From contig JASHSY010000164.1 in the NCBI GenBank assembly GCA_030040825.1, forward strand, positions 1 through 21,577: a stretch of DNA of 21,577 nucleotides, read 5' to 3'. Below the pieces are notes generated by a model that ran no database searches, had not been told where the DNA came from, and was given only the letters and a program-made list of their open reading frames with translations. The translations under genes were made by a program, and so were the position numbers. This stretch comes from Xanthobacteraceae bacterium (GTDB taxonomy: Bacteria > Pseudomonadota > Alphaproteobacteria > Rhizobiales > Xanthobacteraceae). This document shows, in pieces, positions 15,707 through 21,577 of this stretch (position 1 is its first letter; every line of letters starts with the position of its first letter).

Positions 15707-15875
15707 TTTGCCGTCTCATGTCGCGGCACCGGCCGCTTGGCTCCAAGATGCAATGTTTGTCAGGTGCGAGTGGTTCCTCCCCAAATCGGGCCGCGTCGTC
15801 CGCAGCCGACTTGAACGCGTCATCCGAAACGGCTAAGGACCCCGTCAGCCAGCGTTTGCTCAAGGATTTCCTGCG
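15707..15875. promoter_or_regulatory. Divergent promoter region between the Nramp-like gene and mdh
   Basis: These 169 bases separate two divergent starts and should carry the promoter of the mdh-sucCDA unit. CTTGAA (15810-15815) resembles an alphaproteobacterial -35 box, but the expected -10 position holds only TAAGGA (15834-15839). AAGGA at 15862-15866 is the probable mdh ribosome site, nine bases before the ATG. No clear promoter for the Nramp-like gene is visible. Confidence 0.35.
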
Positions 15876-16841
15876 ATGGCGCGAAACAAAATTGCGTTGG
15901 TCGGCGCGGGGCAAATCGGCGGCACATTGGCGCTGCTGGCCGGACTCAAACAACTGGGCGACGTCGTTCTTTTCGACATTATGGAGGGTATCCCGCAGGG
16001 CAAGGCGCTCGATCTCATTCAGGCGTCTCCGGTCGAGGCATTTGATGCGCGCATAACCGGCACCAATTCCTACGAAGGGATGGAAGGAGCCGATGTGTGC
16101 ATCGTCACCGCCGGCGTCCCGCGCAAGCCCGGGATGAGCCGCGATGACTTGCTCGGAATCAACCTCAAGGTGATGGAACAGGTCGGCGCGGGCATCAAGA
16201 AATATGCACCGAACGCTTTCGTCATCTGCATCACCAATCCGCTCGATGCCATGGTGTGGGCGCTGCAAAAATGCTGCGGTCTGCCGCGTCAGATGGTCAT
16301 CGGTATGGCGGGGGTGCTCGACTCGGCGCGGTTTCGGTATTTCCTCGCCGACGAGTTCAACGTTTCGGTCGAGGATGTCACCGCGTTCGTGCTTGGCGGC
16401 CACGGCGATTCCATGGTGCCGCTGATCCGCTATTCGGCGGTGGCCGGTATTCCGTTGCCGGATTTGGTCAAGATGGGCTGGACCACGGCCGCGCGGCTCG
16501 ACGCGATCGTCGACCGCACCCGCAATGGCGGCGGTGAAATTGTCGGCTTGCTCAAGAGCGGCTCGGCCTTTTACGCGCCCGCCGCTTCGGCGATCGCCAT
16601 GGCGGAAAGCTATCTGCGCGACAAGAAGCGCGTGTTGCCGGCCGCAGCCTGGCTCAACGGCGAATATGGCGTGCGCGACCTTTATGTCGGCGTCCCCGTC
16701 GTCATCGGCAGCAAGGGCGTCGAGCGCGTGGTCGAGATCGAGTTCAACAGCGCCGAACGTGGAATGTTCGAGAAATCCGCCCAGGCGGTGGAAAGCTTGG
16801 TCGAAGCCTGCAAGAAGATTGCTCCTCATCTCGCCAAGTGA
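15876..16841 (+). CDS. mdh: Malate dehydrogenase, NAD-dependent (LDH-like type)
   Basis: Oxidises malate to oxaloacetate with NAD+, the last step of the TCA cycle. The 321-residue protein belongs to the lactate-dehydrogenase-like MDH group usual in alphaproteobacteria. Seen in order: nucleotide-binding loop GAGQIGG (10-16), Asp34 at the end of the second strand (VVLFDIMEG), which selects NAD over NADP, the active-site loop VTAGVPRKPGMSRDDL with substrate Arg83 and Arg89, ITNPLDAM with Asn121, GVLDSARF with Asp149 and Arg152, and the catalytic His176 in VLGGHGDSMVP. Arg83 in VPRKPG marks malate rather than lactate specificity. The ATG at 15876 follows AAGGA by nine bases. It heads the mdh-sucC-sucD-sucA cluster; the spacer to sucC (131 bases) contains a palindromic repeat. 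Confidence 0.98.
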   Translation: MARNKIALVGAGQIGGTLALLAGLKQLGDVVLFDIMEGIPQGKALDLIQASPVEAFDARITGTNSYEGMEGADVCIVTAGVPRKPGMSRDDLLGINLKVMEQVGAGIKKYAPNAFVICITNPLDAMVWALQKCCGLPRQMVIGMAGVLDSARFRYFLADEFNVSVEDVTAFVLGGHGDSMVPLIRYSAVAGIPLPDLVKMGWTTAARLDAIVDRTRNGGGEIVGLLKSGSAFYAPAASAIAMAESYLRDKKRVLPAAAWLNGEYGVRDLYVGVPVVIGSKGVERVVEIEFNSAERGMFEKSAQAVESLVEACKKIAPHLAK

Positions 16842-16847
16842 ATAATG

Positions 16848-16948
16848 CGTCACCCTGCGGTGGCCGCGCAGCGGCCCTCGAAGGGCAACGGTTCGGACGC
16901 CTCGGTCGCATCCTTCGAGGCTCGCTCCGCTCGCACCGCAGGATGATG
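16848..16948. repeat. Nested intergenic palindrome (rhizobial REP-like element) between mdh and sucC
   Basis: An outer inverted repeat of 13 bases, TCACCCTGCGGTG (16850-16862) with CACCGCAGGATGA (16934-16946), pairs at 12 positions plus one G-U, and can extend to 16848/16948. Inside it are GGCCGC-GCA-GCGGCC (16862-16876) and a perfect 9-bp pair CCTCGAAGG (16876-16884) with CCTTCGAGG (16912-16920). The whole folds as a branched structure of about 100 bases. The words CCTTCGAGGCTCGC and CCGCTCGCACC...AGGATGA match, from memory, dispersed repeats common between genes in Bradyrhizobium relatives. It begins just after the mdh stop and lies within a presumed operon. Confidence 0.8.
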
Positions 16949-16972
16949 AACTCTGGACTTTAAGCGTTCTCC

Positions 16973-18142
16973 ATGAATATCCACGAATATCAAGCGAAGG
17001 CCGTGCTGCGTGAATTCAGCGTTCCGGTGCCACGCGGCATTCCGGCCATGAGCGTGGCCGAGGCAGTGAAGGCCGCCAACGAACTCGGCGGGCCGGTCTG
17101 GGTGGTGAAGGCGCAAATCCACGCCGGCGGCCGAGGTAAGGCGGGCGGCGTCAAGGTGGTGAAATCGGTCGTCGAAGTCGAAAGCGAAGCCAAGCGACTC
17201 CTTGGCTCTACGCTGGTGACGCACCAAACCGGGCCGCACGGCAAGGAAGTACGCCGCCTTTACATCGAGGAAGGCTCCGCCATCGATCGCGAATTTTATT
17301 TGTCCGCGCTGGTCGACCGGACGACATCTCGCATTGCATTTGTCGCCTCGACCGAGGGCGGCATGGACATCGAAGAAGTGGCGCACACCCGGCCGGAGAA
17401 AATTGTCTCCTTCTCGGTCGATCCGGCAACCGGCTTCATGGCCCACCACGCGGGCCAAGTGGTGCAGGCTCTGGGATTGAACCGCGATCTCGCCAAGCAG
17501 GCCGAGAGCGTTCTGCCGAAGCTTTACGCGGCGTTTATCGCCAAGGACATGAGTTTGTTGGAGATCAATCCGCTGGTCGTCACCAAGGGAGGCGCGCTGA
17601 TCTGTCTCGATGCCAAGATGGGTTTCGACGACAGTGCGCTTTATCGCCATCCCGACATCGCGGCGCTCCGCGATCCGACTGAGGAAGACGCCAAGGAGAT
17701 TGAAGCTTCGCATTACGATCTCAACTACGTCGCGCTCGACGGCACCATTGGCTGCATGGTCAACGGCGCCGGGCTGGCGATGGCGACGATGGACATTATC
17801 AAGCTCTATGGCGAGACGCCGGCAAATTTTCTCGACGTCGGCGGCGGCGCCAGCAAGGACAAAGTGGCGGCCGCGTTCAAGATCATCACCTCCGATCCGC
17901 ACGTGAAGGGAATCCTGATCAACATTTTCGGCGGCATCATGCGCTGCGATGTCATCGCCGAAGGCGTGGTCGCCGCAGTGAAGGAGGTGGGCCTGCACGT
18001 CCCACTGGTAGTGCGGCTCGAAGGCACCAACGTCGCGCTCGGCAAGGAGATCATCAAGAAATCAGGCCTCAACGTTATTTCGGCCGACGACCTCGACGAT
18101 GCCGCACAAAAGATTGTCAAGGCGGTCAGGGGGGCAGCCTGA
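16973..18142 (+). CDS. sucC: Succinyl-CoA synthetase, beta subunit (ADP-forming)
   Basis: With SucD it converts succinyl-CoA to succinate with ATP or GTP formation in the TCA cycle. The 389 residues match the family length and can be numbered almost as in E. coli. The ATP-grasp domain begins MNIHEYQAKAVLREFSVPVP; the nucleotide-binding segment is VVKAQIHAGGRGKAGGVKVV (44-63). Magnesium ligands Asn199 (SLLEINPLVV) and Asp213 (LDAKMGFDD) are present. The C-terminal domain has ANFLDVGGGASKDKV and INIFGGIMRCDVIAEGV (317-333), which contacts the phosphohistidine site. The ATG at 16973 gives the canonical N-terminus but has no clear ribosome site, so translation may depend on the preceding structured spacer. 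The stop overlaps the sucD start by one base (TGATG). Confidence 0.98.
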   Translation: MNIHEYQAKAVLREFSVPVPRGIPAMSVAEAVKAANELGGPVWVVKAQIHAGGRGKAGGVKVVKSVVEVESEAKRLLGSTLVTHQTGPHGKEVRRLYIEEGSAIDREFYLSALVDRTTSRIAFVASTEGGMDIEEVAHTRPEKIVSFSVDPATGFMAHHAGQVVQALGLNRDLAKQAESVLPKLYAAFIAKDMSLLEINPLVVTKGGALICLDAKMGFDDSALYRHPDIAALRDPTEEDAKEIEASHYDLNYVALDGTIGCMVNGAGLAMATMDIIKLYGETPANFLDVGGGASKDKVAAAFKIITSDPHVKGILINIFGGIMRCDVIAEGVVAAVKEVGLHVPLVVRLEGTNVALGKEIIKKSGLNVISADDLDDAAQKIVKAVRGAA

Positions 18143-19023
18143 TGGCGATCTTGATCGACAGCAATACGAAAGTGATCTGCCAGGGCTTCACCGGCAAGAA
18201 CGGGACATTTCACTCCGAGCAGGCGATAGCTTACGGCACCAAAATGGTCGGCGGCACGTCGCCCGGCAAAGGCGGCAGCACCCATCTTAATCTGCCGGTG
18301 TTCAACACGGTGAGCGAGGCGCGGGCGAAGACCGGGGCCGATGCCAGTGTGATTTACGTGCCGCCGCCCGGCGCCGCGGACGCAATCTGCGAAGCCATTG
18401 ATGCTGGTATTGCGCTGATCGTCTGCATCACCGAAGGCATTCCGGTTATCGACATGGTCCGCGTGAAACGGGCCCTATGCGGCTCAAAATCACGTCTGAT
18501 CGGACCGAACTGTCCAGGCGTCATGACCGCCGGCGCGTGCAAGATTGGCATTATGCCGGGCAACATCTTCAAGCCCGGCAAGGTCGGCATTGTTTCGCGC
18601 TCGGGCACACTCACCTACGAGGCGGTGTTTCAAACGACGCAGGAAGGCTTCGGCCAGACCACGGCGGTCGGCATCGGCGGTGACCCGGTGAAAGGCACCG
18701 ACTTCATCGAAATGCTCGAGATGTTTCTGGCCGATAAGGCAACCGAGGCGATCGTCATGATCGGCGAGATCGGCGGCGCGTCCGAGGAAGACGCCGCGCA
18801 ATTTCTCAAGGACGAAGCCAAGCGCGGCCGCAAAAAGCCGATTGTCGGGTTCATTGCCGGACGGACTGCGCCGCCCGGGCGCCGGATGGGGCATGCGGGC
18901 GCCATCATTGCCGGCGGCAAGGGGGATGCTGAATCCAAGATTGCCGCCATGACGGCGGCGGGGATTACCGTTTCGCCATCCCCGGCCCGGTTGGGCAAAA
19001 CCCTGGCTGAAGTATGGAAATGA
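18142..19023 (+). CDS. sucD: Succinyl-CoA synthetase, alpha subunit
   Basis: The CoA-binding, phosphohistidine-carrying subunit of succinyl-CoA synthetase; it pairs with the SucC encoded immediately upstream. The 293-residue protein begins MAILIDSNTKVICQGFTGKN with the CoA-binding loop GFTGKNGTFHSEQAI and the SPGKGG stretch. It continues with VYVPPPGAADAI-type sequence, CITEGIPVIDM, RLIGPNCPGVM and IGIMPGNIFKPGKVGIVSRS. The phosphorylated histidine is His251 in APPGRRMGHAGAII, equivalent to His246 of E. coli. The start ATG shares its A with the sucC stop codon (TGATG), the standard translational coupling that keeps subunits in equal amounts. A spacer of 165 bases follows before sucA. Confidence 0.98.
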   Translation: MAILIDSNTKVICQGFTGKNGTFHSEQAIAYGTKMVGGTSPGKGGSTHLNLPVFNTVSEARAKTGADASVIYVPPPGAADAICEAIDAGIALIVCITEGIPVIDMVRVKRALCGSKSRLIGPNCPGVMTAGACKIGIMPGNIFKPGKVGIVSRSGTLTYEAVFQTTQEGFGQTTAVGIGGDPVKGTDFIEMLEMFLADKATEAIVMIGEIGGASEEDAAQFLKDEAKRGRKKPIVGFIAGRTAPPGRRMGHAGAIIAGGKGDAESKIAAMTAAGITVSPSPARLGKTLAEVWK

Positions 19024-19188
19024 AGATTCACTCCTTACGTCTTTTGCCTGCCGCATCGGGAGATTAAATAAGGTACAAGAGGATTCGGCCTGCGCCGGCC
19101 CGGGGCTGAGTTTGGATTTCCCACCTTTGTGGTGTGTCGCCGGTGCAGGTGGTCGCACCCAAGTTCGGAACCGCCCAGGAAAGCGCTC
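19024..19188 (+). promoter_or_regulatory. sucD-sucA spacer, possible sucA leader or internal promoter
   Basis: This 165-base spacer is long for an operon joint. It has an AT-rich patch (GATTAAATAAGG, 19062-19073) preceded by TTGCCT (19044-19049), a weak promoter-like pair with short spacing. It also holds a small hairpin, GGTGC-AGGTGGTC-GCACC (19142-19159), ahead of the sucA ribosome site CAGGAAA (19176-19182). No T-tract terminator is present, so readthrough from sucD is likely. Confidence 0.35.
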
Positions 19189-21577
19189 ATGTCCCGCCAA
19201 GACACGAATGCCGCCTTTGCTCGCACGTCTTTTCTTTATGGGGGCAATGCTCCTTACATCGAAGACCTCTATGCGCGCTATGAAGCCGACGCTCAAACGG
19301 TGGATGCCGAATGGCAGTCATTTTTCCGGAGCCTGAAGGATAACGCTCGCGACGTTGCCGAGAATGCGCGTGGCCCGTCATGGCGGCGGCCGGACTGGCC
19401 GCGGCCGGAGCGCAACGAACTTGTTGCCGCGCTCGACGGCAACTGGGGCGAAATCGGCACGGCGCTTGGCGGCAAGGTGCAAGCGAAAGCGCAGGCCAAG
19501 GGCGTCGATTTGAGCGCCACGGACGTCGAGCGCGCCACCCGCGACTCGATACGTGCGCTGATGCTCATCCGCGCCTATCGCGCCCGTGGTCATTTCCACG
19601 CCAATCTCGATCCGCTCGGCTTGCAACCGCAGCCGAAAGAAGAGGAGCTCGATCCGAAGACCTACGGCTTCGGCGAAGCCGATTTCGACCGGCCGATCTT
19701 TCTCGATAAGGTGCTTGGGCTTGAATTCGCCACCATTCGCCAGATTGTTGCGATCCTGCGGCGCACATATTGTCAGACGCTTGGCGTAGAGTTTCTACAC
19801 ATCTCAAACGGGGCCCAAAAGGGCTGGATGCAGGAGCGCATCGAGGGCCCCGATAAGGAAATATCGTTCACTCGCGAAGGTAAGCGCGCGATCCTCAACA
19901 AGCTGGTGGAAGCCGAAGGCTTCGAAAAATTCTGCGACCTGAAATTTACCGGCACCAAGCGTTTCGGCCTCGACGGCGCCGAATCGATGATCCCGGCGCT
20001 TGAACAGATTATCAAACGCGGCGGCGCGCTTGGTGTGCGCGACATTGTCATCGGCATGGCGCATCGGGGCCGGCTCAATGTGCTCTCTCAGGTCATGGCT
20101 AAGCCGCACCGCGCCATCTTCCACGAGTTCAAGGGCGGCTCATCGACGCCGAACGAGATCGAAGGCTCCGGCGATGTGAAATATCACCTCGGCGCCTCGT
20201 CGGACCGCGAATTCGACAACAATAAGGTGCATCTGTCGCTCACCGCCAATCCGTCGCATCTTGAAATCGTCGATCCGGTGGTGCTCGGCAAGGTGCGCGC
20301 CAAGCAGGATCAGCACGGCGCCACGCGCGAAGATCGCACCATGGTGATGCCGCTATTGATCCATGGCGACGCCTCGTTCGCCGGCCAGGGCGTGGTAGCG
20401 GAATGTTTCGGTCTGTCCGGATTGCGCGGGCACCGCACTGGCGGCTCGGTCCATTTCATTGTCAACAACCAGATCGGCTTTACCACCAATCCGCGCTTCT
20501 CGCGCTCTTCGCCTTACCCGTCCGATGTCGCCAAAATGATCGAAGCGCCGATCTTCCACGTCAACGGCGATGATCCGGAGGCGGTGGTGTACGCCGCTAA
20601 GGTGGCGACCGAATTCCGCCAGAAATTTCAGAAGCCGGTCGTGATCGACATGTTCTGCTATCGGCGGCACGGCCACAACGAGGGCGATGAGCCGTCGTTC
20701 ACCCAGCCGCTGATGTACAAGGTGATCGCGCAGCATCCGACTACGCTGGAAATCTATGGCGACAAACTGGTTGCCGAAGGCGTGTTGACCGCCGGCGAAG
20801 TCGAGAAGATGAAGACGGATTGGCGAAGCCGCCTCGACGCCGAGTTGGAGGCGGCGCAGAGTTATCGCGCCAACAAAGCCGATTGGCTCGACGGCCGCTG
20901 GTCCGGTTTCAAGCGCGCCGACGATGCCGACGATCCGCGCCGCGGCAAAACGGGTGTCGATCTCGGCAAACTCAAGGAAATCGGCGATAAGATCACCACA
21001 CTGCCGCCCGATTTCCATCTGCATCGCACGCTCAACCGCTTTTTCGAAAACCGGCGCAAGGCGATTGAAACCGAAACCAATATCGATTGGTCGACCGGTG
21101 AAGCGCTTGCTATTTGCTCGTTGCTGCTCGACGGTCACCGCGTCAGGCTGTCCGGTCAGGACAGCGAGCGCGGCACTTTCTCACAGCGCCATTCGGTTCT
21201 GATCGATCAGGAAGACGAACATCGCTACACGCCGTTCAATCATCTGGCCGGCGGGCAAGCGCGATTCGAGGTTATCAACTCGATGCTCTCGGAAGAGGCT
21301 GTGCTTGGCTTCGAGTACGGCTATTCGCTCGCCGAGCCAAGTGCATTGACCATGTGGGAGGCGCAGTTCGGCGATTTTGCCAACGGCGCGCAGGTGCTGT
21401 TCGACCAGTTCATCTCGTCGGGCGAGCGCAAATGGCTGCGCATGTCCGGGCTCGTTTGCTTGCTGCCGCACGGCTATGAAGGGCAGGGGCCCGAGCATTC
21501 CTCGGCGCGGCTCGAACGGTTTCTGCAAATGTGCGCCGAGGACAACATGCAGGTGGCCAACTGCACCACGCCGGCGA
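19189..21577 (+). CDS. sucA: 2-oxoglutarate dehydrogenase E1 component (partial, 3' end beyond window)
   Basis: The thiamine-diphosphate-dependent E1 subunit of the 2-oxoglutarate dehydrogenase complex, which makes succinyl-CoA for SucCD. The frame is open from ATG 19189 to the window end, 796 residues of an expected 985 or so. CAGGAAA precedes the start by about seven bases. The N-terminus holds the E2-binding type segment SFLYGGNAPYIEDLYARYEA. Seen next are KFTGTKRFGLDGAESMIPAL, the active-site IGMAHRGRLNVLSQV (His292), the thiamine motif GDASFAGQGVVAE (393-405) leading to IVNNQIGFTTNP (Asn426, Asn427), IDMFCYRRHGHNEGDEPSFT, and late in the visible part GQDSERGTFSQRH and LPHGYEGQGPEHSSARLERF. 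It is the fourth gene of the mdh-sucCDA cluster; sucB and lpd are expected beyond the edge. Confidence 0.97.
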   Translation, partial: MSRQDTNAAFARTSFLYGGNAPYIEDLYARYEADAQTVDAEWQSFFRSLKDNARDVAENARGPSWRRPDWPRPERNELVAALDGNWGEIGTALGGKVQAKAQAKGVDLSATDVERATRDSIRALMLIRAYRARGHFHANLDPLGLQPQPKEEELDPKTYGFGEADFDRPIFLDKVLGLEFATIRQIVAILRRTYCQTLGVEFLHISNGAQKGWMQERIEGPDKEISFTREGKRAILNKLVEAEGFEKFCDLKFTGTKRFGLDGAESMIPALEQIIKRGGALGVRDIVIGMAHRGRLNVLSQVMAKPHRAIFHEFKGGSSTPNEIEGSGDVKYHLGASSDREFDNNKVHLSLTANPSHLEIVDPVVLGKVRAKQDQHGATREDRTMVMPLLIHGDASFAGQGVVAECFGLSGLRGHRTGGSVHFIVNNQIGFTTNPRFSRSSPYPSDVAKMIEAPIFHVNGDDPEAVVYAAKVATEFRQKFQKPVVIDMFCYRRHGHNEGDEPSFTQPLMYKVIAQHPTTLEIYGDKLVAEGVLTAGEVEKMKTDWRSRLDAELEAAQSYRANKADWLDGRWSGFKRADDADDPRRGKTGVDLGKLKEIGDKITTLPPDFHLHRTLNRFFENRRKAIETETNIDWSTGEALAICSLLLDGHRVRLSGQDSERGTFSQRHSVLIDQEDEHRYTPFNHLAGGQARFEVINSMLSEEAVLGFEYGYSLAEPSALTMWEAQFGDFANGAQVLFDQFISSGERKWLRMSGLVCLLPHGYEGQGPEHSSARLERFLQMCAEDNMQVANCTTPA

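Noticed and set aside
15024..16853. 609-codon open frame on the minus strand, antisense to mdh and running out of frame into the Nramp-like gene
   Set aside because: It is a shadow of high third-position GC opposite mdh. It has no family motif, is very rich in His, Arg and Asp as such shadows are, and overlaps two clear genes.
16850..17998. 382-codon minus-strand frame antisense to sucC
   Set aside because: Antisense to a highly conserved enzyme gene, with no motif and composition typical of reverse-frame shadows.
19024..19188. sucA riboswitch-like RNA
   Set aside because: Known sucA motifs come from other proteobacterial classes and I see no matching conserved core; only one short hairpin is present.
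20353..21138. 261-codon minus-strand frame antisense to sucA
   Set aside because: Lies wholly inside sucA, with no ribosome site or recognisable domain.
1..21577. CRISPR arrays, tRNA or rRNA genes, insertion sequences, phage or defence genes
   Set aside because: No regularly spaced repeats, cloverleaf sequences, transposase motifs or terminal repeats with target duplications were seen on either strand.

Overview
The window is a stretch of core chromosome from an alphaproteobacterium. It most resembles the order Hyphomicrobiales (Rhizobiales), on the Bradyrhizobium/Xanthobacteraceae/Pseudolabrys side. The evidence is the high GC content with strong third-position GC bias, the order ccmB-ccmA next to acnA, the order zapE...mdh-sucC-sucD-sucA, a DUF2794 gene (a family I know mainly from alphaproteobacteria), and a rhizobial-type intergenic palindrome between mdh and sucC. 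This is inferred from recognised protein motifs and gene order; no database search was run.

Layout. 1-929 (minus): the end of a cytochrome c maturation operon, ccmA followed by ccmB, with ccmB cut by the window edge. 1182-3887 (plus): aconitase acnA, divergent from ccmA. 3996-4757 (plus): a secreted thioredoxin-like DUF1223 protein closed by a perfect terminator hairpin. 5132-6778 (plus): a DUF2794 protein and an MFS transporter, closed by a second perfect hairpin shared with the convergent Bax-inhibitor-1 (YbhL/YccA-like) gene at 6842-7597 (minus). 7755-11008 (minus): an ABC export system of the YbbA/YbbP type, with overlapping start and stop. A TesA-like GDSL esterase (11073-11723, plus) is divergent from it, the same arrangement as tesA/ybbAP in E. 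coli. 11799-12938: thpR (plus) and a GNAT acetyltransferase (minus), with stop codons three bases apart. 13236-14408 (plus): the ZapE/AFG1 ATPase. 14426-15706 (minus): an Nramp-like metal transporter with altered metal-site motifs. 15876-21577 (plus): mdh, sucC, sucD and the first four fifths of sucA.

The genes fall into a few joint functions. acnA, mdh, sucCD and sucA supply five enzyme activities or subunits of the TCA cycle: aconitase, malate dehydrogenase, succinyl-CoA synthetase alpha and beta, and the E1 of 2-oxoglutarate dehydrogenase. mdh-sucC-sucD-sucA looks like one transcription unit, with sucC and sucD overlapping by one base. ccmAB belongs to haem delivery for c-type cytochromes, so respiration and the TCA cycle sit side by side. 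The remaining genes are envelope or housekeeping functions.

No mobile element, CRISPR array, tRNA, rRNA, prophage or defence system is visible, and I found no convincing undescribed system. The points most worth a second look are the Nramp-like protein with non-canonical metal-site residues sitting between zapE and mdh, the roughly 100-base nested palindrome inside the mdh-sucC spacer, the palindromic acnA leader, and the DUF2794 gene with its long upstream region.
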